DNA from: Microbacterium sp. 8M
GTDB taxonomy: Bacteria; Actinomycetota; Actinomycetes; Actinomycetales; Microbacteriaceae
Reading direction: 5' to 3'
Assembly: GCF_902506375.1 (NCBI RefSeq)
Contig: NZ_LR733284.1
Span: forward strand, 62,001-126,000
DNA length: 64,000 bases
A model generated the notes under the pieces. It searched no databases. It saw nothing but the letters and a program-made list of their open reading frames with translations, and was not told where the DNA came from. The translations under genes were made by a program, and so were the position numbers. Within the stretch, counting starts at the first letter, position 1, and every line of letters begins with the position of its first letter. Below are positions 35,571 to 44,801 of the stretch, in pieces.

Positions 35571-36917
35571 ATGAGCACTCAGACCTTCACCCTGCCGGAC
35601 GTCGGCGAGGGCCTCACCGAGGCCGAGATCGTCACCTGGAAGGTGGCGCCCGGTGACGCGGTCGCCGTGAACGACGTGATCTGCGAGATCGAGACGGCCA
35701 AGTCGCTCGTCGAGCTGCCGTCACCGCACGCCGGCACGGTCGGCGAGCTGCTCGTGCCGGAGGGGAAGACCGTCGACGTCGGCACCCCGATCATCACGTT
35801 CGTCACCGGCGCCCCCGAGCCCGCCGCCCCGACTGCGCCGTCCGCCCCCGCGCCGGCGGAGGGATCCGGATCCGTGCTCGTCGGCTACGGCTCCGGCGCG
35901 GAGGCCACGTCGCGCCGCCGTCGTCCGGCCCCGCGTCCGGTCCGCTCCAGCGTGGGCGTGATCGCGAAGCCGCCGATCCGCAAGCTCGCGCGCGACCTCG
36001 GCGTCGACCTCACCCAGGTCAGCCCGACGGGAGCCGACGGCGAGGTCACCCGGGACGACGTCATGAAGCACGCCGAGCAGGCCAGCGTGTTCCGCAACAT
36101 CCAGACGCCCGAGTGGGGCGACGTGCGCGAGGAGACCGTCCCAGCGCCGCAGCCCGCACCGGTCGGTCTGGCCCGCGGCATCTCGCCCTCGCCGGCGCGT
36201 GCCGGAGCGGACGAGAGCCGCACCGAGTCCATCCCGGTCAAGGGCGTGCGCAAGGCCACGTCCTCGGCCATGGTGCAGAGCGCCTACTCCGCCCCGCACG
36301 TGACCGTGTGGAAGGAGGTCGACGCCTCGCGCACCATGGAGCTCGTGAAGCGGCTCAAGGCCTCGCCCGACTTCGCAGACATCAAGGTGTCGCCGCTGCT
36401 GATCATGGCGCGCGCCGTGATCTGGGCCGTCCGGCGGACCCCGATGGTCAACGCGGCCTGGATCGACACTCCGGACGGCGCCGAGATCGCCGTGCGCCAC
36501 TACGTGAACCTCGGCATCGCCGCCGCCACGCCGCGCGGCCTGCTGGTGCCGAACATCAAGGATGCGCAGGATCTGGGCATGCGCGACCTGGCCCGCGCCC
36601 TGAACCGCCTCACCGCCACCGCGCGCGAGGGCAAGACGACGCCCGCCGACCAGCAGGGGGGCACCATCACGATCACCAACATCGGCGTGTTCGGGATGGA
36701 CGCGGGCACCCCGATCATCAACCCCGGCGAGGCGGGCATCGTGGCCATGGGCACGATCAGCCAGAAGCCGTGGGTCGTCGACGGCGAGGTGCGCCCGCGC
36801 TGGGTGACGACCGTGGCCGGATCCTTCGACCACCGCGTCGTCGACGGCGACGGCATGAGCCGCTTCATCGCCGACGTCGCCGCCGTGCTCGAGGAGCCCG
36901 CCCTCCTCGTCGACTGA
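35571..36917 (+). CDS. 2-oxoacid dehydrogenase E2 acyltransferase
   Basis: A 448-residue dihydrolipoyl acyltransferase. Residues 1-80 are one lipoyl domain with the lipoylated lysine in [14 protein letters not shown]. An Ala/Pro linker leads to a peripheral-subunit-binding domain ([20 protein letters not shown], about 125-160). Residues about 215-448 form the catalytic core with [12 protein letters not shown] (catalytic His, Asp). A single lipoyl domain and this operon order suit branched-chain or pyruvate complexes. ATG follows GAAAGGAT; longer in-frame starts fall in the hairpin repeat. The E3 gene is not adjacent. Confidence 0.94.
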   Translation: MSTQTFTLPDVGEGLTEAEIVTWKVAPGDAVAVNDVICEIETAKSLVELPSPHAGTVGELLVPEGKTVDVGTPIITFVTGAPEPAAPTAPSAPAPAEGSGSVLVGYGSGAEATSRRRRPAPRPVRSSVGVIAKPPIRKLARDLGVDLTQVSPTGADGEVTRDDVMKHAEQASVFRNIQTPEWGDVREETVPAPQPAPVGLARGISPSPARAGADESRTESIPVKGVRKATSSAMVQSAYSAPHVTVWKEVDASRTMELVKRLKASPDFADIKVSPLLIMARAVIWAVRRTPMVNAAWIDTPDGAEIAVRHYVNLGIAAATPRGLLVPNIKDAQDLGMRDLARALNRLTATAREGKTTPADQQGGTITITNIGVFGMDAGTPIINPGEAGIVAMGTISQKPWVVDGEVRPRWVTTVAGSFDHRVVDGDGMSRFIADVAAVLEEPALLVD

Positions 36918-36942
36918 CGGTCGGACGCCGCAGCCCCCGACC

Positions 36943-37047
36943 TCCGTGAGGTCGGAAAACGGCGGAGCTCCAGCCCGCCTGAGGCGTGTCGCGCCCGGAT
37001 CCGCGCCCGACACGCCGAGTGCTCCTCCGTTTTCCGGCGGTCACGGA
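36943..37047. terminator. Nested bidirectional terminator hairpin
   Basis: Outer arms TCCGTGAGGTCGGAAAACGG and its near complement ending at 37047 enclose inner arms GGCGTGTCG/CGACACGCC. It lies between the convergent E2 (plus) and ROK (minus) genes, 14 nt before the ROK stop. GGAAAACG is shared with the hairpin doublets, so it may be a relative of them. Confidence 0.65.
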
Positions 37048-37061
37048 CCCCGGGGGCGGCG

Positions 37062-38351
37062 TCAGTCCGCGCCGTGCAGGCGCCGGGCCGCGAGCCGCGG
37101 CAGGCCGATCGTCCGTGCGGCGGCCAGGGCCGTGGAGACCGCGCCGGCGAGCACGATGTCGGCGCCGAGCTGCGAGCGCAGGATCTTCGGCGCCGGCAGG
37201 TGCAGCATCGGACGCAGCGCCGTGCGCGCGGCGTCGAGCACGGGCTCGATGGCGTCGGCGATCGCGCCGCAGACGATCACGCGCTCCGGGTCGTAGGTGC
37301 TCCCGAGCACGGCGACCACGCGCGCCAGGTGGGCGCCGGTGCCGCGCACGACCTCCGCGGCGGCCGGATCCCCGTCGGCCGCGAGTGCGAGGATCCCCTC
37401 GGCGCGGAGGCCCTCCGTGGCGAGCCGCGCCAGCGCCCCGTCGGCCGCGGCCGCGCCCGACGCCAGCAGCTCCCGGGCGATGCGGGTGATCGTGGGGCCG
37501 AGGCCGTCGGCGGATCCGACGCCGCGCACGTGGTCCAGCAGCACCATCTCGCCCACGCCGCCGTGCGCGCCGTGCAGCATGTGCCCGTCCACGACGGCGC
37601 CGGCGCCGAACCGTTCGCCCGCGATGAGGGCGATGTAGTCGCGGCACCCCACGGCTTCGCCCAGGTCGGCCTCCGCCGCGGCGGCGAGCACGGCGTCGTT
37701 CTTCACCTCGACCACGGGCGCCCATCCCGCGAGCACCTCGGCGAGGCCGGGGTTGGTGCGCTCCCAGAAGCCGTCGGGGTGCGGCGGGGATGAGCCGTTG
37801 CGCGTCACCGGCGCGGCGACGCCCGCGCACAGCGCGAGGATGCGGTCGCGGGGCACGCCGCTGTCGGCCAGCGCCGCCTCCAGGTGCTTCAGGATCGCCG
37901 TGCGCCGCTGACCCACGGTGTGCCGCGGATCCAGGTCGGTGCGCAGATGCGCGAGGGGCGTGCGCGCCAGGTCGGTGACGGTCACGCCGAGGTGGGTGTC
38001 GCCGGCGTCCAGTGCGATCACGGCGCCGAGGTCGGTGGGCAGCTCGAAGCGGCGCGCCGGCCTCCCGCCCGAGTACTGGCCGGCGTCGCGGGCGTTGGGG
38101 AGCTCGCGGACGACGCCGGCTTCCACGAGGGTGTCGATCGCGTCGATCGTGGTGGAGCGGGTGAGCGAGGCGCCGGCCATCGCCTCGGTCGCGGTGAACG
38201 GCCCGCGCCCCCAGGCGAAGTCCAGCACCTGGCCGAGGCTCGGGCGCCCGACGGCGAACGCGGCGCCCGGGGTGACGGCATCCGCGCCGGCCGGCGCGAC
38301 GGCGTCTTCGCCGTCCGCGGCGCGGAGCCCGGGCTCGGGCGTTCTGGGCAT
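37062..38351 (-). CDS. ROK-family transcriptional regulator
   Basis: A 429-residue protein with an N-terminal winged helix (about 45-110, FTATEAMAGASLTRSTTIDA as recognition region) and a C-terminal ROK/sugar-kinase-like domain (about 115-429, VIALDAGDTHLGVTVTD phosphate-loop remnant, ALCAGVAAPV, GAHGGVGEM). In NagC/XylR-type ROK repressors the sugar-binding domain senses the operon's substrate. ATG at 38351 has a purine-rich upstream AGAGGT; the in-frame upstream ATG at 38417 lies in the promoter region. It is divergent from the alpha-glucoside ABC operon, its probable target. Confidence 0.92.
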   Translation of the reverse strand: MPRTPEPGLRAADGEDAVAPAGADAVTPGAAFAVGRPSLGQVLDFAWGRGPFTATEAMAGASLTRSTTIDAIDTLVEAGVVRELPNARDAGQYSGGRPARRFELPTDLGAVIALDAGDTHLGVTVTDLARTPLAHLRTDLDPRHTVGQRRTAILKHLEAALADSGVPRDRILALCAGVAAPVTRNGSSPPHPDGFWERTNPGLAEVLAGWAPVVEVKNDAVLAAAAEADLGEAVGCRDYIALIAGERFGAGAVVDGHMLHGAHGGVGEMVLLDHVRGVGSADGLGPTITRIARELLASGAAAADGALARLATEGLRAEGILALAADGDPAAAEVVRGTGAHLARVVAVLGSTYDPERVIVCGAIADAIEPVLDAARTALRPMLHLPAPKILRSQLGADIVLAGAVSTALAAARTIGLPRLAARRLHGAD

Positions 38352-38401
38352 TCTCTGCTTGACCTCTCGGGTGGACCTCTGCCAGAGTATCCCTTGCCCG
38401 A

Positions 38402-38440
38402 GTTGATTCGGGAACAAAATCTAATCGCCGGAACAAGGAT
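38402..38440. promoter_or_regulatory. Divergent promoter/operator region of sugar operon
   Basis: This A/T-rich island in the 147-bp divergent region has GATT and AATC half-sites 14 bp apart and two GGAACAA direct repeats (38411 and 38430). ROK repressors bind A/T-rich dyads, so it is the best candidate operator here. Confidence 0.35.
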
Positions 38441-38498
38441 CCGGGTCGTGCTGTGGGGCAGGACCGGGTGGCGGATCCCGCCGGAAGAGATGAGGACG

Positions 38499-39809
38499 AT
38501 GGTGTCTGGGAAGAGGACGCGGACGGCGCGGATGCTCGCGGTCGCCACGGCGCTCGCGATCGCAGGAACGGCTCTCGCCGGCTGCGCGCCCGCCGACGGC
38601 CGCGAGACGGTCCGCTTCACGTTCAGCAAACGCGAGGCGATCGACTTCATGACCAAGGTCGTGGACGACTACAACGCCTCGCAGGACAAGGTGCGGGTGG
38701 AGATCGACACCTCCGGTGTGGACGTCGTCTCCGCCAGCTTCGTGCGGGGCAACCCGCCGGATCTGATGCTCGCGAACTACAACTTCGAGGTCGCCCGGTT
38801 CGTGCAGCGCTGCGCGCTGACCGACCTGTCCGACACGGAGGCGGCGGGACGGATCCGCAAGGACCTGAAGCCGCTGCTGGATCAGTACGGGGTCTGCCCG
38901 GGAAAGACCACGGTGCTGCCCTACTCGGTGATGGCCGCCTCCGTGATCTACAACAAGGAGATCTTCGCGAAGTACGGCATCGAGGTGCCGAAGACCTGGG
39001 ATGAGCTGATCGCGGCGTGCGACACGCTCAAGGCCGCGGGGGTGTCGCCGTTCTACGCGACGCTGAAGGACAACTGGACGATCGGCCAGGGCTGGTACGA
39101 CTACGCCGTCGGCGGCGAGGTGCCGGTCGTGGACTTCTTCAAGAGGATGAACGCCGAGGGCACCAACGTCGGTCCGAGCTCGGAGACCTCCTTCTCGAAG
39201 GACTTCGCCAAGCCGGTCGAGCAGATGACGCAGCTCATCAAGAACTACACCCAGCCGAACGCCGCGAGCCAGGCGTACGTCGACGGCAACCTCGCGTTCG
39301 CCCAGGGCAAGGGCGCGATGTACCTGCAGGGGCCGTGGGCGTTCGGCGAGATCGCCAAGACGTCTCCCGACCTGCAGCTCGGCAGCTTCCCCCTGCCGAT
39401 GACCGACGACCCGAAGGATCTCAAGGTCCGCGTGAACATGGACCTCGCGGCGATGATCCCGACGGGGTCGCATCACCAGAAAGCAGCTCGCGACTTCCTC
39501 GCGTACCTCTACCAGCCCGAGGTGATCGAGGCCTACAACGCGTCACAGCTCGGCTTCGCGCCGACGACCGACGCCAAGATGCCGACGGACCCGCGGATCG
39601 AAGGGATGATCCCGTACTACACCGACGGCGCGGTCTACCAGGGGGCGTCGGTGCTCGTGCCGAAGACGATCCCCGTCTTCAACTACGTTCAGGCGATCGC
39701 GCTCGGCGGCGACGTCAAGAGCACCCTGAGCACGATGGACGCGGACTGGGCGCGCGCCGCCTTCCTCGCCCCGAAGCTCCCGAGTGACACGAAGGGCAGC
39801 GCGAAATGA
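38499..39809 (+). CDS. Sugar ABC transporter substrate-binding lipoprotein
   Basis: A 436-residue family-1 solute-binding protein. The lipobox is LAGC (residues 25-28, after ALAIAGTA), giving a lipid-anchored protein outside the membrane. Typical features are LMLANYNFEVARFV, PYSVMAASVIYNKEIFAKYG and KGAMYLQGPWAFGEI. ATG at 38499 is chosen; ATG at 38490 is possible, and both leave the signal peptide whole. It is first in an operon with two permease genes and a GH13 glucosidase, so alpha-glucosides such as maltose, trehalose or sucrose-like sugars are the likely ligands. The stop overlaps the next ATG. Confidence 0.92.
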   Translation: MVSGKRTRTARMLAVATALAIAGTALAGCAPADGRETVRFTFSKREAIDFMTKVVDDYNASQDKVRVEIDTSGVDVVSASFVRGNPPDLMLANYNFEVARFVQRCALTDLSDTEAAGRIRKDLKPLLDQYGVCPGKTTVLPYSVMAASVIYNKEIFAKYGIEVPKTWDELIAACDTLKAAGVSPFYATLKDNWTIGQGWYDYAVGGEVPVVDFFKRMNAEGTNVGPSSETSFSKDFAKPVEQMTQLIKNYTQPNAASQAYVDGNLAFAQGKGAMYLQGPWAFGEIAKTSPDLQLGSFPLPMTDDPKDLKVRVNMDLAAMIPTGSHHQKAARDFLAYLYQPEVIEAYNASQLGFAPTTDAKMPTDPRIEGMIPYYTDGAVYQGASVLVPKTIPVFNYVQAIALGGDVKSTLSTMDADWARAAFLAPKLPSDTKGSAK

Positions 39810-40717
39810 CCACCACGACCACCATCGTCACCGGCGGCGACCGCACGATCCGTCGCAGCAGCAAGCGCGTCGAGCCGATCTACTACCTGTTCCTGCTGCC
39901 GACGCTCGTGCTCTTCACGCTGGCGATCACGGTGCCCGCCGTGATGGGCATCTTCTTCAGCTTCACCGACTCGATCGGGATCGGCACCTGGAGCTTCAAC
40001 GGGCTGACCAACTACATCGCGGCGTTCAGCGACCCGGCCATCCTGCAGAGCTACCTGTTCACGTTCGGGTTCTCGATCGTGACCGTGATCGTCGTGAACG
40101 TGCTCGCCTTCCTGCTGGCCGTCGGGCTCGTCTCGCGGATCCGGTTCAAGACCGGCCTCCGTGCGATCTTCGTGATCCCGATGGTCATCTCCGGAATCAT
40201 CATCGCGTACGTGTTCAACTTCCTGTTCTCGAACTCCCTCCCGGCGCTCGGGACCGCGACGGGGATCCCGTGGCTGTCCACGAGCATCCTCGCCAACCCG
40301 GACCTGGCCTGGCTCGGCATCGTGATCGTGACCGCCTGGCAGGCGATCCCGGGCACGCTGCTCATCTACATCGCCGGCCTGCTGTCGATCCCGGGCGACG
40401 TCTACGAGGCGGCGGACATCGACGGGGCGAGCAAGTTCCAGCAGCTCACCCGCATCACGGTGCCGCTCGTGGCCGGCTACTTCGTGATCAACGTCGTGCT
40501 CGGCTTCAAGGGCTTCCTGAACGCGTACGACATCATCAAGGGCCTCACCGACGGCGGCCCCGGCACGTCCACCCGCAGCGTGGCGATGACCATCATCGCC
40601 GGCTTCAACGGAGGCGACTACGCCTACCAGATGGCGAACGCGACGATCTTCTTCGTCGTCGCGATCCTCATCTCCCTGCTGCAGCTGTCCGTGACCCGCG
40701 GAAGGAACGCACTCTGA
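39806..40717 (+). CDS. Sugar ABC transporter permease 1 (MalF/UgpA type)
   Basis: A 303-residue inner membrane permease with six helices after a Thr-rich start. The EAA loop that contacts the ATPase is visible as YEAADIDGASKFQQLTRITVP (about 200-220). TM1 is IYYLFLLPTLVLFTLAITVP. It starts 4 bp inside the preceding stop and overlaps the next start by 1 bp, so all are translated in concert. No ATPase gene is in the operon; a shared MsmK-type ATPase elsewhere is expected. Confidence 0.93.
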   Translation: MTTTTTIVTGGDRTIRRSSKRVEPIYYLFLLPTLVLFTLAITVPAVMGIFFSFTDSIGIGTWSFNGLTNYIAAFSDPAILQSYLFTFGFSIVTVIVVNVLAFLLAVGLVSRIRFKTGLRAIFVIPMVISGIIIAYVFNFLFSNSLPALGTATGIPWLSTSILANPDLAWLGIVIVTAWQAIPGTLLIYIAGLLSIPGDVYEAADIDGASKFQQLTRITVPLVAGYFVINVVLGFKGFLNAYDIIKGLTDGGPGTSTRSVAMTIIAGFNGGDYAYQMANATIFFVVAILISLLQLSVTRGRNAL

Positions 40718-41604
40718 TGTCGACGCAGACTCTCCTCACCACTCAGGCGCTGGCCACCGGCGGGCGCAAGCCGCGGATCCGCATGGAGCGGGTGAACTGG
40801 TCGGGCACGATCATCCTGATCCTGTGCACCGTCACCGTCCTGCTCCCGCTGTACGTGACGATCGCCATGTCGTTCAAGACGTCGAAGCAGTCGGTCGACG
40901 GCAACGCCTTCTCGTTCCCGGCGCCGTTCACGTTCGACGGGTTCGTGCAGGCGTGGAACCTCACCAAGTTCCCGGTCGGCGCCGGCGTCTCGCTGCTCGT
41001 CACTGCGGGGACGGTGTTCCTCACCGTGGTGCTGGCCGCGTTCGCGTCCTACGCGATCGTGCGCAACTGGGACCACAAGCTGTTCCGCTATTCGTTCTTC
41101 TACCTGCTCGCGGCGATGTTCATCCCGTTCCCGGTGGTGGCGCTGCCGCAGATCCAGCTCACCGGGCTCGCCCATCTGGACAACCCGTTCGGGGTGATCC
41201 TGCTCGCCACGATGTTCCAGCTCAGCTTCAGCGTGCTGCTGTTCACCGCGTTCCTGCGCTCGATCCCGCTCGAGCTGGAGGAGAGCGCGCGCATCGACGG
41301 CGCGAGCACCTGGCAGACGTTCTGGCGGATCATCTTCCCGCTGCTCGGGCCGATGAGCGCCACGGTCGGCATCTTCGCCTTCCTGTACGCCTGGAACGAC
41401 TTCATGATGCCGTCGCTGATCATCTCGGATCCGGCCCTGCAGACCCTGCCGGTGCGGCAGAACCTGTTCCAGAATCAGTTCAGCAGCAACTACAACGTGG
41501 CCTTCGCCTCGTACCTCATGGCCATGGCGCCCGCGATCGTCGCCTACCTGTTCACGCAGCGCTGGGTGATGGAGGGCGTGACCCAGGGCGCTGTCAAGGG
41601 CTGA
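40717..41604 (+). CDS. Sugar ABC transporter permease 2 (MalG/UgpE type)
   Basis: A 295-residue partner permease with six helices. The EAA loop is LEESARIDGASTWQTFWRII, and the C-terminal half has AFLYAWNDFMMPSLII, typical of MalG-like proteins. The ATG overlaps the stop codon of the first permease by one base. It completes the importer and is followed 85 bp later by the alpha-glucosidase. Confidence 0.93.
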   Translation: MSTQTLLTTQALATGGRKPRIRMERVNWSGTIILILCTVTVLLPLYVTIAMSFKTSKQSVDGNAFSFPAPFTFDGFVQAWNLTKFPVGAGVSLLVTAGTVFLTVVLAAFASYAIVRNWDHKLFRYSFFYLLAAMFIPFPVVALPQIQLTGLAHLDNPFGVILLATMFQLSFSVLLFTAFLRSIPLELEESARIDGASTWQTFWRIIFPLLGPMSATVGIFAFLYAWNDFMMPSLIISDPALQTLPVRQNLFQNQFSSNYNVAFASYLMAMAPAIVAYLFTQRWVMEGVTQGAVKG

Positions 41605-41689
41605 GCCCGATCAGGCGTCCCGTGAGAGCGTCGCGCTCGCACACCGAATCCATCAACCGCAGAAATCCGAGATCCAGAAGGGAACTCCT

Positions 41690-43366
41690 ATGACCGTCGC
41701 CGCACCCGCTGCCGAGACGTCCTCGATCACCGCCGATGCCACCTGGTGGCGTCAGGCCGTCGTCTACCAGGTCTATCCGCGCAGCTTCGCCGACTCGAAC
41801 GCGGACGGGCTCGGCGACATCCGCGGCGTCACGCAGAAGGCCGACTATCTCGCCGGGCTCGGCGTGGACGCCGTGTGGCTCAGCCCGTTCTACCCCTCCG
41901 CGCTCGCCGACGGCGGCTACGACGTCGACGACTACCGGAACGTGGATCCGCGCCTCGGCACCCTCGCCGACTTCGACGAGATGGTCGCGGCGCTCCACGC
42001 CCGCGGCATCAAGGTGATCGTCGACATCGTGCCGAACCACTCGTCCGACCGGCACGAGATGTTCCAGGCCGCGCTCGCCGCGGGCAAGGGCTCGCCGGAG
42101 CGCGATCGCTACATCTTCCGCGACGGCCTCGGCGAGAACGGCGAGCTGCCGCCCGCCGACTGGACCAGCGTGTTCGGCGGCCCCGCGTGGGAGCCGGTCG
42201 GCGACGGCCAGTGGTACTTCCACTTCTTCGCCCGGGAGCAGCCCGACTTCAACTGGGACAACCCGGACGTGCGCTCGGAGTTCCTGCACACGCTGCGGTT
42301 CTGGTCGGACCGCGGGGTCGACGGCTTCCGCATCGACGTGGCGCACGGCCTCAGCAAGGATCTGCCCGAGGTGCTGCCGAGCCAGCTCGAGCTCGATGCG
42401 CTGGACCGCACCACCGGTCTGCACCCGCTGTGGGACCGTGACGCCGTGCACGACATCTACCGCGAGTGGCGCCAGGTGTTCGACGAGTACGACCCGCCGC
42501 GCATCGCCGTGGCGGAGGCGTGGGTCGCGAACGCCGAGCGCCGGGCGAAGTACGCCCGCCCCGAGGGGCTGGGCCAGGCGTTCAACTTCGACCTGCTCGA
42601 GGCCGACTTCGACGCGGCGCAGTTCCGCCACATCGTGACGGACAACCTCGCGCAGAGCGAGGCGACCGGGTCCAGCTCCACGTGGGTGCTCTCCAACCAC
42701 GACGTCGTCCGGCACGCCACCCGCTACGGGCTGGCGCCGCTGAACGGCCGGAAGGTCAAGCAGGGGTCCGCGTGGATCCTGGCCGGCGGTCCCGCCGATC
42801 AGATCGACCTCGCGCGGGGAAGCCGCAGGGCGCTCGCGGCGTCGCTGTTCCTGCTCGGCCTGCCGGGCAGCGCCTACCTGTACCAGGGGGAGGAGCTCGG
42901 CCTGCACGAGGTGGCGGACATCAAGCCCGAGGACCGGCAGGATCCGGCGTTCTTCCGCGGCGCCGACCCCGATCGCGACGGGCTCGGCCGCGACGGCTGC
43001 CGGGTGCCGCTGCCGTGGTCGAGCACCGGGTCGTCGTTCGGCTTCGGCGCCGACGGCGCGCACATCCCGCAGCCGGCGTGGTTCGCGGACTACGCCGTGG
43101 AGGCGGAGGACGCCGATCCGACGTCGTCGCTGAACACCTACCGTCGCGCGCTGGCGCTGCGGCACGAGCTGCAGACCGGCGAGACCCTGGAGTGGATCGA
43201 GACCGGCCGTGACGACGTGCTGCGCTTCACCCGTCCGAACGGGTGGCAGGTCGTGACGAACTTCGGCACCGAGCCGTTCGCCCTCGAGTCGGGCACGCAG
43301 GTGGTGCTCGGCGAGCTGACCGGCGGCGCTGTGCCGGGCGAGACCACGGTCTGGCTCAAGGCCTGA
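41690..43366 (+). CDS. GH13 alpha-glucosidase
   Basis: A 558-residue cytosolic glycoside hydrolase, subfamily of oligo-1,6-glucosidase/alpha-glucosidase. The (beta/alpha)8 motifs are present: DIVPNHSS (region I), GFRIDVAHG with nucleophile Asp (II), AVAEAWV with acid/base Glu (III) and LSNHDVVRHA with the third Asp (IV). VVYQVYPRSFADSNADGLGD starts the catalytic domain. RBS AAGGGAA. It lies downstream of the ABC importer and so probably hydrolyses imported alpha-glucosides to glucose. Two hairpin terminators follow. Confidence 0.95.
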   Translation: MTVAAPAAETSSITADATWWRQAVVYQVYPRSFADSNADGLGDIRGVTQKADYLAGLGVDAVWLSPFYPSALADGGYDVDDYRNVDPRLGTLADFDEMVAALHARGIKVIVDIVPNHSSDRHEMFQAALAAGKGSPERDRYIFRDGLGENGELPPADWTSVFGGPAWEPVGDGQWYFHFFAREQPDFNWDNPDVRSEFLHTLRFWSDRGVDGFRIDVAHGLSKDLPEVLPSQLELDALDRTTGLHPLWDRDAVHDIYREWRQVFDEYDPPRIAVAEAWVANAERRAKYARPEGLGQAFNFDLLEADFDAAQFRHIVTDNLAQSEATGSSSTWVLSNHDVVRHATRYGLAPLNGRKVKQGSAWILAGGPADQIDLARGSRRALAASLFLLGLPGSAYLYQGEELGLHEVADIKPEDRQDPAFFRGADPDRDGLGRDGCRVPLPWSSTGSSFGFGADGAHIPQPAWFADYAVEAEDADPTSSLNTYRRALALRHELQTGETLEWIETGRDDVLRFTRPNGWQVVTNFGTEPFALESGTQVVLGELTGGAVPGETTVWLKA

Positions 43367-43401
43367 AGCCCGCCGGCGCGGGGGAGGCACCGCGTGGAAG
43401 A

Positions 43402-43442
43402 CGCCTCGGGGGTGTGCCGCATCAGCGCGCACCCCCGAGGCG
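43402..43442 (+). terminator. Intrinsic terminator of sugar operon
   Basis: Perfect 13-bp arms CGCCTCGGGGGTG and CACCCCCGAGGCG around a 15-nt loop, 35 bp after the GH13 stop. Confidence 0.75.
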
Positions 43443-43475
43443 TCGTCGTCGGGCGGTGCCGACGACCGAGAGGCG

Positions 43476-43507
43476 CCGGGTGGGCCGACGGCCGCCGACC
43501 CACCCGG
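43476..43507 (-). terminator. Terminator of DUF305 gene
   Basis: Nine-bp arms CCGGGTGGG and CCCACCCGG around a 14-nt loop, ending 7 nt beyond the stop codon of the convergent minus-strand DUF305 gene. Confidence 0.65.
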
Positions 43508-43513
43508 ACACGC

Positions 43514-44107
43514 TCACAACCGGCCGAGCAGCTTCTGCATCGCGGCGATCTCCGCCGTCTGCGCTGCGATCACCGACTTCGCGAGAGCGACCGCGTCGGG
43601 GTTCTGCCCGCCGCGGACCTCCTGCTGGGCCATGTCGACGGCTCCCTGGTGGTGCGCGATCATCTGCGTCAGGAAGAGGCGGCTCGCGTCCTTCCCGTTC
43701 GCGGCGTTCAGGGCCGCCATGTCGCCGTCCGACATCATCCCGTCGCCCATCGAGCCGTGATCCATGCCGCCCATGCCGGGGGCGGTCTCCGTGACGCCCC
43801 AGGCGGTCAGCCAGCCTTTCATCCGCGAGACCTCGGGCCCCTGTGCGGCCTTGATCTGCTGAGCAAGGTTCGCGACGTCGGGATCCAGCCCGCTCTTGGC
43901 GAGCACGATGTCGGACATCTCGATGGCCTGCTCGTGGTGCGGGATCATCATCGTGACGAACATCGCGTCGTCGTCGTTCGCCTTCGTGGACGTCGATGCC
44001 GAGGCGGACGTCTCGGTCGTGGTGGGGGCGTTCGCGGTCGAGCAGCCGGTGAGGCCGAGGGCGAGGGCGAGCACGCCGGTGCCCACGGCGAGAGGGAGCT
44101 TCTTCAT
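43514..44107 (-). CDS. DUF305 (ferritin-like) lipoprotein
   Basis: A 197-residue lipoprotein: lipobox LTGC (19-22) after a short hydrophobic segment. Two DUF305 half-repeats follow, each with a metal-binding helix: FVTMMIPHHEQAIEMSDIVL and FLTQMIAHHQGAVDMAQQEV. Between them is a Met/Gly-rich stretch (GMGGMDHGSMGDGMM) likely to bind Cu(I). DUF305 proteins commonly accompany copper ATPases and multicopper systems. ATG follows AAGGAAA. It lies 98 bp downstream of the DUF6153-like gene in the same direction; the CsoR-type site at 44700 probably controls both. Confidence 0.92.
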   Translation of the reverse strand: MKKLPLAVGTGVLALALGLTGCSTANAPTTTETSASASTSTKANDDDAMFVTMMIPHHEQAIEMSDIVLAKSGLDPDVANLAQQIKAAQGPEVSRMKGWLTAWGVTETAPGMGGMDHGSMGDGMMSDGDMAALNAANGKDASRLFLTQMIAHHQGAVDMAQQEVRGGQNPDAVALAKSVIAAQTAEIAAMQKLLGRL

Positions 44108-44205
44108 GTCTGTTTCCTTCGATCGGTTCGGTTGAGAGTCACGTGCGCAGCGCCGCCTGTGGGGCTGCGTGCCGGTGCGGTGCGGTGCGGACCGGCGGGT
44201 GTTTC

Positions 44206-44658
44206 TCAGGTGCGACTGATCGAGAGGAGCAGGAGGGACGGCGGTCTGGGCGGACGGAGCCCGGCTGGCGGGTCGCTGGCCGGGACGCGCAGCAGCTGGT
44301 GCAGGCCCCGTCGTCCGAGGAGCAGCGGGGGCAGGATCAGGAGGAAGCCGGCGAGCAGTGCGAGCACGCACGCGGCGCCCATGGAAGGGTGATTCCCTCC
44401 GTGGCCTGTGGCGCACGAGTCATCGCAGTCGTGGGACGCCGCGGTGGCATCCGCCGTCATCGCATGCCTCGAATCGGGCGATCCGTCACTGACGACGGTG
44501 TGCGCAGCACTCATGGTCGCCGGGGTGCCGTGCCCCATCGCGTCACCGGTGAAGGTGTGCATGCCCAGGAGGCCGGCGATCAGCAAGACCGCCAACGCCA
44601 GGAGGAGCAGCAGCGCGTGCGGCGACGCGGACGTGGGCACGCGGTGCGCGATGTTCAT
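44206..44658 (-). CDS. DUF6153-like two-TM copper-cluster protein
   Basis: A 150-residue membrane protein. Helix 1 is HALLLLLALAVLLIAGLLGM (about 15-34) and helix 2 is AACVLALLAGFLLILPPLLL (about 97-118). The extracytoplasmic loop between them is rich in His, Met, Cys and Asp (GDAMGHGTPATMSAAH, SHDCDDSCATGHGGNH), suggesting metal contact. The tail is cytosolic and Pro-rich. It starts at ATG 44658, with AGGAGG 8 nt upstream. It is divergent from copB across a CsoR-type site. Membership of the DUF6153 family is my judgement from size and layout; function is unknown. Confidence 0.75.
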   Translation of the reverse strand: MNIAHRVPTSASPHALLLLLALAVLLIAGLLGMHTFTGDAMGHGTPATMSAAHTVVSDGSPDSRHAMTADATAASHDCDDSCATGHGGNHPSMGAACVLALLAGFLLILPPLLLGRRGLHQLLRVPASDPPAGLRPPRPPSLLLLSISRT

Positions 44659-44699
44659 GCTCGACCTCCTCGGCGCACAGGCTAACATCAAACCCCGGA

Positions 44700-44716
44700 A
44701 TACCCCTAGGGGGTAT
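44700..44716. promoter_or_regulatory. CsoR-type copper operator 3
   Basis: ATACCCC-TAG-GGGGTAT with 7-bp arms, the same type as the two sites ahead of copZ. It lies 42 bp from the DUF6153-like start and 86 bp from the copB start, so one site may serve both divergent transcripts. Confidence 0.8.
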
Positions 44717-44801
44717 GTGGTTGCATCCTTTGCCCTGACACCGTGGACGGGATCCGCAAGCGGGCAGGGCGCTATCGAGGACGGGCCGCGAAGGGACGGG
44801 A

